A stretch of 64,000 bases of DNA, from NCBI GenBank assembly GCA_945643635.1, contig CALZFC010000016.1, positions 1,828,501 to 1,892,500 of the forward strand. The letters are read 5' to 3'. Every line of letters begins with the position of its first letter. Position 1 is the stretch's first letter. Shown piece after piece: positions 1 through 11,039 of this stretch. The notes under the pieces are model-generated. The model saw only the letters and a list, made by a program, of their open reading frames with translations, made no database searches and was not told the origin of the DNA. The translations under genes were made by a program, and so were the position numbers. This DNA is from Allodiplogaster sudhausi. Its lineage: Eukaryota; Nematoda; Chromadorea; Rhabditida; Diplogasteridae.

Positions 1-1057
1 CATTTTCATATACATATTCTTTTTCTGCATGCCCCAGACTCTTCGAAAATAACTAAGATGGCTCATTTATCGTCAATTACTTTTCGGTGATCGCCCTCCT
101 TTAACATGAGAAATTAAGATCGCTTCTTGGAAAGAAGAGAACTGATTTCGCCAGCTCAAGTAATACTAACCAAGTTATTATGTATATTATTTTGTATATT
201 TATACCCTTTTAGGAGAGATAATAAAGACACTACCAAAAATTTTTTATTTTTTTATTATTTTAATTTTAAAGGGCTTCTGACTGGTAAAGATGAGGATTT
301 GGCTGATGGTGAGTTCTCTGGTTTCAGTACTGACGTGGTCAAACCAGGAAATAAAGGCACCGCCTATTTACTTAATTAATCAATGCAACTTTATCTTTAA
401 TCTATTTCCATTTTCTTATAATAAAAGAACAAAATTGCTTTCTTAAACAAGTGTTTTAAATTAATATCGAGGTTTCTGGATTTTTTCCTGCCTGATGTTT
501 CTAGCCAGAAAGAAAGTGTCCGACGTATGTACATAATATGTTATTTTTAAATATATCGGTGTCAATAAGAAAGACGGTTATTTGACTTTGCTTTCTTCAG
601 ACTTTGCTTATGTTCATAGCATGAACATATGTATGTACATACATAGGTATGCCGCGTCACATGCCACGAAAAAGTGTGGGAAGCGCAAGTCAAGGACTAA
701 TGCGTGCGAGGGCTCGATCGAGGAGGTGGTGGCCATGTTCGATGCTGATCTTTTGGCAGCGAGCGTGTGATTTTTCAGGTCAGATTCTCGCGTCTTCTCT
801 CTAGTCCAACTTGTGAAAAAATCAATTCCCACTTAAGGAAAGGAAAAAAGTTAATCGTGGACGGTGCCGAGTTCCCGAGCGTTTATTTGCTGCTCATAAA
901 TGTCCAATATCTCGCAATTATCCTTTTAGAATATTGTATCATATTTTCTCCTTTCTGTTATTCATTACTATCCTGTTTTTTTTTATTTATGAAAGTGATC
1001 GAGGAAATGGTGAGCAATATCTTCTTATACAAAACAAACCAACAAACGAATAGAAAG
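1..1057. other. 5' flank of the first receptor; MITE end
   Basis: AT-rich noncoding DNA with no supported gene. At about 81-104 there is one terminal end (ttttcggtgatcgccctcct then TTAA) of the same inverted-repeat family that is complete at 5095-5295; its partner end is not in the window. Short tacatacata-type microsatellite near 630. Confidence 0.5.
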
Positions 1058-2800
1058 ATGAGCAACGTGTCGTCATGCGATGCCGCATATGGAAAGGATG
1101 TGTCGTTCGCTGCTCAAATCTGCCGTGTTCTCTTTGGCATTATCTCGTCCTCTGCCGAGTTCACAATATTCGCTACATTCATCCACAAAAAGTGGAAGCC
1201 ACCCTACAATTCCTTCTTCTACAAGCTATTCGTCACCGGAGCTATTTTAGTTAGTTTTTCTTACATGTCATTCGAATTTTGCGTTGGTAAGTCGTATGAA
1301 CTATTATCTTTCTAAAATTATGAAGTTCTATAATCCAATATTTTATCTAGTTAGCAACATTTTCACAACTAGAATCCACCGCTTCTTCTGCTAAACGTGA
1401 TTCCACTGGCGGTCGCAAACTCTCCATTCTGTGACGACGTTTTCCCGCTGCTGTCAACTCCATCGTATTTTCTTCTGCCGTTTTACATGGCCTCGTTCTG
1501 GCAGAACAATCTTCATTTCTTCATGACTCTTCTTTGTTCATTGCAACGTCTAACCATGGTCATTCGACCAACTAACATGCCTGAGGTCGTTGTGACATTT
1601 TAAAACTAGAGTGTCTTCTTACAATTAGATGGACATTCGGAAGAGAGTGCGTGCAATGTAATGTGAAGCGAAGCTATGTGAAGAGAACCAATTTTTGATT
1701 TCCGAGTTTCCCTTATGGGACTCCCTGAAACTGTTGTCGACATTATTTTAACACATTCTTTGAGAGTCTGCATGTACAACCCATTTAATCAAATTCTATG
1801 TTTTATGTAATTCCAAAATGTGCGTAGACGTATATTTCAAAATCTTTACCAGTTATGGGATAGAGCCGGACGCTTTCTGATTGTCGTGACTCTTCTCTTT
1901 CCAATCATCCTTTACTTTCCCATTCTGCCAACCAAGCCATTCTTCGCTTCTCGAGTAGGAACCATCACGCTTTTCTACTCGAGATGGTTATCCTGGGTTG
2001 GTTATTTTATGACGTCACGTCTTTTCTAGTCAGACGAATTAGAAAGTTTACTTAATGCATTAAGTACTCTTCAACACTTACTCTCTCGGTGTCGTCCGCT
2101 GTAATGGGTTCACTGTCATGCTTATTTACGCTGTCGACGGCAACACTTCTAATCATTTGGAAGGTCTGTTTGAAAACAAGCTCACAGTTGATCACTATAT
2201 TAAGAAAACATTTAGTCTCGCAGTCGAAGTACCTCCAAGTCTGAGCGAAGCCTCATCATTGTTTGTGCAGTTCAGACATCCGTTGCGCTTCTCAATTCAT
2301 TTATATGGGTAAATGCCCTTTCACCTTTGCCATTTTCATGGCTCCCACAGCATTTTCAACATTGTGTAGGCTAAAAATTGAATTTTTGTTTTCAAAACTA
2401 TTCAGTGATGCAGATCTGGATGTTGACAATTAATATTGGATTTATACGAGTGTCGCTTCAGCTCTACACAAACATTTTCTACTACGCTTTCCAAGATACC
2501 ACTTATCTCGTGCCCGTTACCATTGCCGCGTACATCTGTTCGGATGTCCTTTCGTACACCACAGCTTGGGCTCTCCTCGTCACTTCACCAAAATTGAGAA
2601 ATGACGTTGCGTAAGTTGACAAAGAATGTTATGAATTAAGTTAGAGATTACATGCCAGGGAAAAGCAAGAAAATTTTCTCATTGCCCAAATTATTGCGAA
2701 TGTTTTTAGGGTCTTCCTCCACCTTCGAAATAGGGTTTCCAACATTGGAAACTCGCAAGCAACTCCTAGTAGGACGCTCCGAACTAATAGCATAGCATAA
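1058..2800 (+). CDS. Srg-superfamily seven-transmembrane chemoreceptor, copy 1
   Basis: Putative G-protein-coupled chemoreceptor of the nematode Srg superfamily (srg/srv/sru type), expected in sensory neuron membranes. Exons by eye: 1058-1249, 1373-1585, 1853-1996, 2065-2163, 2216-2308, 2462-2610, 2710-2800, giving 326 residues, normal for the family. The first five introns are phase 0 and the last phase 2, as in every paralog here. Hydrophobic segments fit seven helices. Array-wide landmarks are PYNSFFYKLF (exon 1), ANSPFC and RPTNMPE (exon 2), LWDR (exon 3), YSSTL (start of exon 4), SKSER (exon 5) and WALL near the end of helix 7. The ATG at 1058 was chosen because it aligns with the starts of paralogs; the frame is open further upstream. 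All exons are intact. Ligand unknown; srg versus srv cannot be settled by eye. Confidence 0.88.
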
Positions 2801-3568
2801 TGTAACGTTCTGTCAGTATTAAGAACTGATATTCTTCTGTATCTTGTGAATTTTATCTCGGTAGATTTGTTCAACTGTGCTCATCGTGTGTACTTTAATA
2901 CTGGAACCTGTCTAATGAAGGATAAAAATTATTCATCGCGAAGAAGAACATTCTAATTGTAAGGCCACATGAAAATGAACATCCATTCACGTTCGCGAGC
3001 AGTGCACGACAGAATACTGGAAAGGTTGAGTAAGATATCTAGTTCCAAATAGCTCTCAGCAATCTTGCAGAAAGATAGCGGGAACGCAATTACCAACAAT
3101 TTCACTCCGATTCTGCACTTCCTGCCAGTATGTGGTGGGTTCATTGGAGTCTAATAGTTTGAAAAGGTGGTGGGAAGCGTGAGCGGAAGTAACGGACGGA
3201 GGAAAGTGTGTTCCCCGTGTGGGTTCGTTCATCCTTGCGATGCCACTCTCCTCGCTGTTTCCACGACGCCTTCGCACGCCTTTCTTCTCTTTTTCATCTT
3301 ACTGCGCTGACGGAGTAACGCTCGCAGTTCTTGCTTGAGGTTATTCATTAGCAGCTTTTCTTTATTCATTCTTTGACCCTTACAGGTTTATAAGTGGTGC
3401 TTAATATTGTGCAAATTTCTTTCTCTTCATTAAATATTTCATTAATAAATAAGTGTCACGTCAATCGAGACGATGTCTTTGTTGACGTCTGTACTTCCAA
3501 GTGCTCAGAGAAGAGAGATGAAGGGACTTCATGATTTCTCATTCTCCTAAAACTACTTTAGGAGAGCG
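2801..3568. other. intergenic, no feature seen
   Basis: Space between receptor copies 1 and 2. Short open frames on the minus strand have no recognisable content. An actttag acceptor-like sequence lies just before the ATG at 3569 and could be a trans-splice site for copy 2. Confidence 0.4.
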
Positions 3569-5098
3569 ATGAATAATGTGTCCGATTGCGCGCTCGCCTA
3601 TGCGAAGGACTTCTCTTTCGCTGTTCAACTCTTCCGTCTCCTCTTTGCTGCCATCTCAACGACTGTCGAATTCACACTCTTTGCGACATTTATTTACAAC
3701 AAGTGGAAACCTCCTTACAACTCCTTCTTCTTCAAGCTTTTCGTCGCTGGCGTTATCTGTGTATGTCTCGCTTTCTTTTTTATACGTTTATCCGTTACTG
3801 AATGTCGCCGTAAGCAATAATGTGATTGGAAAAGATTAGAAATACGCACGCAATATAAACTCCTTAACGGTCAACATATGTAAATGAACTCTAACATTGT
3901 CGACATGATTAGTTTACTATAACCTAGCTGCGAACTTGGTTCCTAGAATCCCACGCTGTTCCTGCTGAATGTGATTCCACTTGCACTGGCAAACTCTCCT
4001 CTCTGCCTGGATGTTCTTCCCTTCCTCGCTACGCCCTCCATCCCCAACATGTTCTTTTACACTGCGTCCTTCTGGCAGAGCAACTTACATTTCTTCATCA
4101 CACTGCTCTGCTCACTTCAACGACTTTCCATAGCTCTTCGTCCAACTATAATGCCAGAAGTTAGTACATATGATTCTATTTGCAACAATTTTTTTTTGAA
4201 TTTCATGGTTGGTTGATCGAAGGATAAAAAAGTGCTCTATTAAAAAAATACGCATTTTTAACGCACACAATGTTAATTGTCAATTGAAATATGCACATGC
4301 TTACCAGTTTTGGGATCGGGGCGCTCGATTTATCATTCCAATCGCTCTACTCTTCCCAATCATCGTCTATTTTCCTCTCATTCCAACGAAACCATACTAC
4401 GCGTTTCTATATGGAATTATGTACATGAACTACACGAGATGGATGAAATGGGTCAGTCGGCCAGGAGCAATTTATTTATTCAATTAACCAAGATTAGCTA
4501 CAGTATTCTTCAACACTTGCTCTCTCTGTGTCCTCCGCGGTAATGGGCGCTCTTTCCTGTACGTTTACTACTATGACAGCGCTATTGTTGATTTTCTGGA
4601 ATGTTAGCCTGTTCGATAACAGGATTCATGATGTTCAACTAGTTTGCTTAGTCCGGCATGCGGAGAATATCGAAGACTGAGAAGAGTCTGCTCATTGTTT
4701 GCTTCATCCAGACGACGGTTGCCGTGCTCAGTACTTTCCTATGGGTTCGTGTGCGCGGAAACACTTGAATTACTAGACTAACTGCATTCCATTTCAGCTC
4801 TACATTAACTTGTTCTACTACACCTTCAAAGATTCCACGTATCTTGCTACCGTCCAGCTTTCAGCATTTGTGTGCACTGACATCCTCTCGTACACCTCTG
4901 CCTGGGCACTTTTGGCCACATCGGCCAAACTGAGATTTGACATAGCGTGAGTTATCGTTGAATGCGGATTAATTTTGCAGCTTATTTGTAACTAAATTTT
5001 ATAGGTGCCTTTTAAACCTTTCTAAGAAGACGACGAACATCGGAGTACTCTCCCAAGTATCTGGAGTAGGCAACACTGCTACTATTATACCAATTTAA
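3569..5098 (+). CDS. Srg-superfamily seven-transmembrane chemoreceptor, copy 2
   Basis: Same family and predicted role as copy 1. Exons: 3569-3760, 3947-4159, 4308-4451, 4504-4602, 4652-4744, 4798-4946, 5005-5098; 327 residues. Exon lengths 192/213/144/99/93/149 match copies 1 and 3 exactly. Helix 1 is about residues 17-44, helix 2 about 53-80, helix 3 about 105-125, helix 4 about 143-165 and helix 7 about 265-290. Motifs: PYNSFFFKLF, ANSPLC, RPTIMPE then FWDR across the exon 2/3 junction, YSSTL, SKTEKSLL, WALLATS. The stop codon (5096-5098) lies inside the TTAA that begins an inverted-repeat element, so the 3' UTR is made of that element or ends within it. Closest relative in the window is copy 3. 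All splice sites are GT-AG. Confidence 0.9.
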
Positions 5099-5295
5099 AG
5101 GACGGCGGTCACCGAAAAATTACGTGATATTTCAAATTGTCGCGGCCCTTCGCACTCTCATTCGCACGTGCTATTTTCACGCAGCGGTTTGCACGACCAG
5201 CGAAATAGCACGAGAGAATGAGAATGAGGAATCACAGGGCAGACGCGGCAATTCGAACCTGCTTTAAATTTTTTTCGGTGATCGCCCTCCTTTAA
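5095..5295. mobile_element. MITE with TTAA ends (TTAAAGGA family)
   Basis: A 201-bp imperfect palindrome. Left end TTAAAGGACGGCGGTCACCG pairs with right end cggtgatcgccctcctttaa, and the inner parts (ctctcattcgcacgtgctat and atagcacgagagaatgagaa) also pair. TTAA at both ends fits a piggyBac-type target site, which is inference. A second end of this family is at 81-104 and a weaker one near 25790-25815. It has no coding capacity. Confidence 0.8.
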
Positions 5296-6643
5296 TGAAC
5301 TATTGATGGTCGGAACAATATTTTTTGCCTGGATGGAAAATCTCATTCTGGATTTAATAAAGATTATAATTACATATATGAGAAGTTTCATAAGATAACA
5401 TAAACGGATATGATATAAATTTCAGAAGAAGAAATCGGTATTTTGAAGTGTGTTTCTGTATATATAAGAAAAAGACGGGCATAGAGCCTGTTAACATATT
5501 GGATTTTCAGAAGTTGCTTATTCTCTTTGTCTAATGGTAAGCACATAATTGCAATTATCGAAAAAGGACAAACGGAGGTACCGTCGCCACACCTAAGGGA
5601 ACGGATGAAACACGTACCGCGCCCCAACTTCCTTCAGCCTGTCTCATGGCCGATTATCACTCATACGATATGTATCGGCTCCAAGTTTACATTATCATGA
5701 TTGGTGGATTTTATTTATTTACCTATTCACCATATACGAGAGAAGTTGCAATGAAGCAGTGTGTTGCATTCCATTTGACTGGGAGTGTGCATTACTTGTT
5801 GACTTGCTTTCCAGATTAAGAAGACAATTAAAAAAAAACTTTAACGCCTTCCTTCGACTCTTCACGGCTAAGCAGCGTTGCGGCCGAGCCATGTGCAGTG
5901 TTAGGAAAGCGAATACACAACAACTGAGCTGTCGCGCCCGATTTCTTGACTATCCTATTACTAAAACAAACTCAAAATCTCATCATCCATTTATTAACAA
6001 TTCTATTTGATGTACAGATTTCCTATTTCACTCTTTTTTCATACGTCCTCTTCTTTCGCTCACAAAGGTACATAAATATTGATGAATTATGATTATTATA
6101 CTCCGTTTCTAGTATCCTGTATAGAGTCCTGTGAGTGTCCGTGTAGCTTGGTACATAGCATCTAGCAGTTTAAAGCCTCTCGTCTGATCATTATGTCCGG
6201 TAATAAATTTATATATGTATGTATGTAGTTACATACATAGGTAAGTGTGCGCGCCTAGTTGGACTCTCTTGTTCTACTGCTCTAAAATCTTAGCCGGATA
6301 AATACATACATACATATGTACTTACGTGCATATGTATATGGATATATACATTAAAAGTTTTAGCTATAAACTCATTTCGCAGAACCCTGGTTGCCACGAT
6401 AGATTCGCACGCCTTCTTTCGCTTTTCATCAACGGCTGGTGACGTTAAAAGAGCAAGCTTACCATAGCTTATCATTTCCGTGGTTTCTTGATGTTTCCTT
6501 ATTGTTAGTCATGAATTCTACTTGCCCGCAACAGATGTAAGGGATCGTGAACGCTTTTTTAAATCATATGAATAGTTGAGAAAAGTTTACTTTGCATTAA
6601 ACTGTAAAGTCGTTTACCGTGCTACTTTTGTTGAAGGAGCACG
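5296..6643. other. intergenic with microsatellites
   Basis: No supported gene. Contains tatgtatgtatgtag and acatacatacatatg microsatellite stretches at about 6215-6345. The sequence before the copy 3 start (ggagcacgATGAAT) resembles that before copy 2 (ggagagcgATGAAT), consistent with recent duplication. Confidence 0.4.
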
Positions 6644-8068
6644 ATGAATGGCTTGTCAGACTGCGATCTCGCCTATTCAAAGGACTTCTCTTTCGCTATT
6701 CAACTCTTTCGCCTTGTCTTCTGCACAACCTCCACCGTGGCCGAATTCACGATCTTTGCCACTTTCATCTACAAGAAATGGAAACCGCCTTACAATTCGT
6801 TTTTCTTCAAGCTTTTCGTCGTTGGAGTCATTTGCGTTCGTAATTGATCGTGTTTATCTTACAATTAATTCATTTTATTGCATAATTTATTCAGCAGTCA
6901 TCGTTCGTGGTGAACTCAAACTAAACCGCATTATTTTCAGAATCCCTTATTGTTCCTTCTGAATGTGATTCCACTGATTCTTGCCAATTCCCCTCTCTGC
7001 CGTCATTTTCTATTTTATCTTTCAACGCCTTCCATACCCAATATTCTATTTTACACTTCATCATTCTGGCAGAGTAATTTACATTTCTGCATAACACTTC
7101 TTTGCTCAATGCAACGACTTTCAATTGTCCTTCGGCCAACTATGATGCCAGAGGTCTCCTTTTTAAAGCAACGTTAGATAAGTGAATGCAGAGAAATGTG
7201 TAAAAATTTAACAGTTTTGGGATCGAAACTCTCGATTCATCGTTCCACTTGCTATTCTCTTCCCTATCATCATCTACTTCCCTTTGATTCCGACCAAGCC
7301 ATACTACGCCCTTCTCTACGGCATCATTTACATGAACTATACGAGGTGGCTTGAGTGGGTTAGTTACTTACATACATAATTCTAAGACTCTGATGAGATA
7401 TTGGTATTGATGGTGAAAACCCTTTCTAGTTACAGTACTCTTCAACAATAGCCTTGTCCATATCGTCCGCAGTGATGGGAGCATTCTCTTGCACATTCAC
7501 AGCAACGACGGTGGTTCTATTAATCTTCTCGAAAGTTAGCTCGAGAAAAAAAACGTATTCGGTTCACGAAATGTGGAACATTTCCTGATCGCACACGGTT
7601 TAGTCAGGCTTTCGAAAAGTGTCGAAGACAGAGAAGAGTCTTCTTATTGTTGGCGTCGTTCAGGCGGTACTCGCAGTCCTCATTACCTTCCTGTGGGTTC
7701 GTATATGACGCACAGCTTGTACCTTTTAGTTTCAACACCGAAGTGCAACCAAAATTCTTTCTTTCAGCTCTACATCAACCTCTTCTATTACACATTCAAC
7801 GATTCGACCTATCTTGCAACGGCGCAGCTCTCCGCCTTCGTCTGCACGGACCTCCTCTCCTACACTTCATCCTGGGCACTCCTGGCTACTTCGGCTACAC
7901 TAAGAGCAGATATCCTGTGAGTTTCAGAAAAAGCTCACCTCGCAATGAGTGTGCATAAAAAATAATACGAAATTATTTAGGTGTCTTCTAAATCTGGGAA
8001 GCAACACGGCAAGCAATGCACACTCCCACGCAAATGAAGTGCAACACACTACTACCTTGCCACTTTAA
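6644..8068 (+). CDS. Srg-superfamily seven-transmembrane chemoreceptor, copy 3
   Basis: Same family as copies 1 and 2, closest to copy 2. Exons: 6644-6835, 6941-7153, 7215-7358, 7436-7534, 7604-7696, 7768-7916, 7981-8068; 325 residues. Conserved blocks: PYNSFFFKLF, ANSPLC, RPTMMPE then FWDR, YMNYTRW, YSSTI, SKTEKSLLIV, FYYTF and WALLATS. The exon 1 donor is the weak GTTCGT; it was chosen because exon 1 then has the same 192-nt length and phase as the other copies, whereas the nearby GTAATT would break the frame. The C-terminal tail after helix 7 is short, polar and rich in Asn, His and Thr. No frame disruptions seen. Confidence 0.88.
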
Positions 8069-8528
8069 AGCAATTATCTTTTGCTAATTAAATAATTTAC
8101 GGTGCATCCGCAATTCAATAAATCCGCAATTTATTCATTTATGTTTTAATGGCACAAACCTTTTTTTCTATTCATGAGAGTAAATCGCAGGAACACATTT
8201 TACGCTACAAGAAATGGTGCACTGCGAGTACGCAAGTTCCCACGGCGATAGCAGAGACCAAAACGCCGAAATGCATACCGATATTAAGATTTGTCTTCAA
8301 TACTTACATATATAAACAACAAAGATTGCGATATTTGCAACCATGTGTGCCTGACAATGAGAAGCAGTAAATCATTCTACGATAAAAAGTGAATTCCAAA
8401 CATAAATACCAACAAATGAACATAACAGTAAGAAATATTGCTGTATGTATATAGGAAAGAATAGAGATCAAAAAGTGTGTATCGAATTATCTTTCTGGCC
8501 ATTTTAACATAGCTCTTATTCTCTGCAC
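8069..8528. other. convergent intergenic space
   Basis: Separates the 3' end of receptor copy 3 (+) from the 3' end of the ITPase-like gene (minus). AT-rich with no recognised feature. Confidence 0.4.
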
Positions 8529-9341
8529 TTATCTCTCTTGCTGTGCCCTCCTCGCATCCCTCGTGAATGGGTCATCGAAGAAGTCAGCGACTGCCTCGAG
8601 GCATCTTCTCTTTGGCCACCACTCGGCGCGCTCCTCGCGACTCATCGCTCCCAGGGGCATCGAAGCGCCATTCGGCTGGAAGACAATGTCGATTATCTCA
8701 TAATCAAGGAGATTTCATCATCCACCTGTTGATTTCGTCACTTATACGCACATTGAGGTTTTTTCGAGCCCAAACTATCAAGAGTAATTATAGTGAAAGA
8801 ACTGAAAACGATAACCTGAAAACATGCAAGCCAGGAGTGCGCGTTCAGATTGCTCGTTGGCTGCACGACAGTGCCTTCAACGCTGCCTGCAACCAGGCGG
8901 ACGACTGACTGTTCGACTCTTCTTCTCCTCGCTAACCCTTGAAGATGTGGACCGGCCGATCTGGCCCGAGAGTGTAGGCCATGAGCGAGAGGGCCACGGC
9001 GTCCTTGCTGGGGAAGCTGTCGAGCAGAGAGCACAGTCCACTGGCCTCAAAAGATACAAAAAAAGGAATGAAGAGGTGTATGCATGTATATATGTACACA
9101 TGACAAAAGTAATAAAAACAATTTAAATCAATTTAAAAGGACATATTGCATTTAATTGTCACCGTGTATTGGTGCATACCCTGATCCTTTTCGCGTAGTG
9201 CTTGGCCGCAGTGCCCGGAAGACCACCGAGAGCAACGCAGCACAACGCCGAGTCCTCCACCTTTAGATCTCTTTCTTTCTTTATTTAAAAACTTCTCTGT
9301 ACCTACCATTCACACTCCTTTTCTCGCTCATTGCCTTAGAT

Positions 9342-9384
<43 letters not shown>

Positions 9385-9782
9385 TAACCATCACTGCCCG
9401 GCCGAGCTTCACGGCTGCTGCTTTGCATCTTTTCTCAATGACGGCTTCCGGCTCGCCGAAGTACTCGTCTAACTCGAGCTCGACGCTGCGAATCTGTTAG
9501 AAAAGAAAGGCAGAGAAATCGGTTGAGTAAAAGAGATTGAGATGGTGAGGAAGAGAGAGAAAAAGTGAAACGGAACGATAGAACTAGACTGAGGTGAATA
9601 GGAGAACTAATAAGAGAAGATAAAAGAGAGCAAATCTTAGATGGAACCTCGTAGGACGGAAGGGCCTCCTTGAGATCGCTGATCTGCTCTCTGCAGTCAT
9701 CGTCCAGTTCCGGATGCTGATGCACGATGAAGTTGAGAGAGCGAGGCAGACTCGACATTTCTCTTTGGACAGCTCTGTTCAA
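8529..9782 (-). CDS. divergent inosine-triphosphate pyrophosphatase (ITPase/HAM1) homolog
   Basis: ITPase/HAM1 enzymes hydrolyse ITP and XTP to clear non-canonical purines from nucleotide pools. Exons in transcript order: 9782-9648, 9493-9389, 9260-9180, 9045-8937, 8886-8816, 8696-8529. All phases join, giving about 222 residues (214 if the ATG at 9758 is used, which gives a more typical HAM1 N-terminus). Family blocks in order: SLNFIV, LDEYFGEPEAV, VEDSALC, ALGGLPG, VHIFKG, FQPNG, EAVADFF. The acidic VED motif is kept. However the nucleotide-binding TGNxxK motif is VHQHPEL here, and the C-terminal Ser-His-Arg region reads WWPKRR. A few extra residues lie before FQPNG, so the last splice junction may be imperfect. 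Activity is therefore doubtful. CT/GA runs fill the introns. An acceptor-like cag at 9808-9810 may mark a trans-splice site or an earlier exon. Confidence 0.8.
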
Positions 9783-9807
9783 ATCGTTGTAAGGGCACTC
9801 ATATCGG

Positions 9808-10359
9808 CTGTCGTTAGAACAACTTATTTTTACCCGATTAAATCTCGCTAATTATTTGTTATTTGTAAGAATAACATGCTACGAAACGGTTTATGTTGCC
9901 TATGCAACTCACGTAAGAACGGGAAGCGAAAAGGTCAAGCGAAGAGAGCGAGAGAATGAAAGTGAGAAAGAAAGAGACAGACGGGAGCTAATGGTGAGGA
10001 GAAACAGATTGAGAGAGAGAGAGAGAGAATGAGGAGAGAGAGAGGGAGAGAGAAAGACAGGTGCAAAGAACGTTAAAAGCAGAGCCTCGTAGTGAGCGCG
10101 CTCTCCGTCTGTTCTCTCTCATAATCTGTTGTCTATCTCGCGCTGCTGCTTCTCTGATTCAGTCTCTACGAATAATCGATGGCACAACTTCGATAGCGTC
10201 GTACCGCGATGGAAAAAAGCTAACGCAGATAAATGACCCATTCTCGGCGTCTCCACAAACAGAAAGAAAAAGTTGGTTCTAATTTGAGAAAAAGATTTCA
10301 AAACTAGTTTAAGAAATAGTATAGGAAATGTTTAACAAATTGAGACAGAAAAATTTTTA
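9808..10359. other. upstream of ITPase-like gene; GA-rich
   Basis: Contains a (GA)n tract at about 9930-10055 and no exon I can support. The 5' part of the ITPase-like transcript may extend here. Confidence 0.35.
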
Positions 10360-10432
10360 AGCCCGATGCGGGGCTCGAACCCGCGACAGCCAGATTAAGA
10401 GTCTGGTGCTCTACCGACTGAGCTAACCGGGC
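10360..10432 (-). tRNA. tRNA-Lys (CTT anticodon)
   Basis: Read on the minus strand, a 73-nt cloverleaf. The acceptor stem GCCCGGT pairs with ATCGGGC, the D arm carries TAGCTCAGTCGG, and the anticodon stem CCAGA/TCTGG holds the loop CTCTTAA, so the anticodon is CTT (lysine). The T arm GCGGGTTCGAGCCCCGC has a canonical internal B box. No intron; CCA is not encoded, as usual in eukaryotes. It sits between the ITPase-like gene and receptor copy 4. Confidence 0.95.
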
Positions 10433-11039
10433 TACGAGATAGGAAGACGAAATCATTCTGAAGAAAAATCATGATTGCATTAGTTTTAAATTCAAACATC
10501 CAGGAATCACATAGCAAAAAAAATCAGCAGCAAGACATTTGAAGCGTTTTCTAGGAATTTTCAAGTATATGAAACACAAGAGGATCTCTTTTGTGTTGAA
10601 TGTGCACTTGACTTCTTCATTCATCCTAGTTCTTTGATGCTCTCAATTATGGCGAACGAACAATGGATGCTTCTAGAACCACTCAACTTCTTCATCCAAA
10701 AAACGCCATTCCGAATCTGGACATTCTGCTTATTGTCCTTATTGAAGAGTTAAATTTGCTCGGCGGACAGAAAGGTTTTCATCCTTTTATCATTGTCACG
10801 TTGTGTTTGGATATGTGCGTCGCGATGGGGTTGAAAAACGATTTTTGCCAAAAAGTCATCTTCTGAAGGCGTTGTGCGAAGGAATATTGTGCTGCCTTGG
10901 CAGAGCATTTCAAACGCTTTTTAAAAATATGTCCCTAAATTGTAGCAATGAAAATGCTGCATGTTAATATATGCAGACCACTAGTTCATACAAAGTGCAT
11001 CTTGGCCAAGTCGCCCCGTGTGTACAGGAGACTCTCAAT
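10433..11039. other. intergenic, possible decayed coding sequence
   Basis: No supported gene. Around 10650-10850 two frames give hydrophobic peptides interrupted by a stop; this could be a relic of another membrane protein, but nothing is recognisable. Confidence 0.25.

Noticed and set aside
582..832. Open frames on both strands before the first receptor
   Set aside because: Short, no family resemblance, and overlapping each other; typical chance frames.
8538..8908. Plus-strand open frames over the ITPase-like gene
   Set aside because: The minus-strand exons join in phase and match the ITPase family block by block, so these are shadows.
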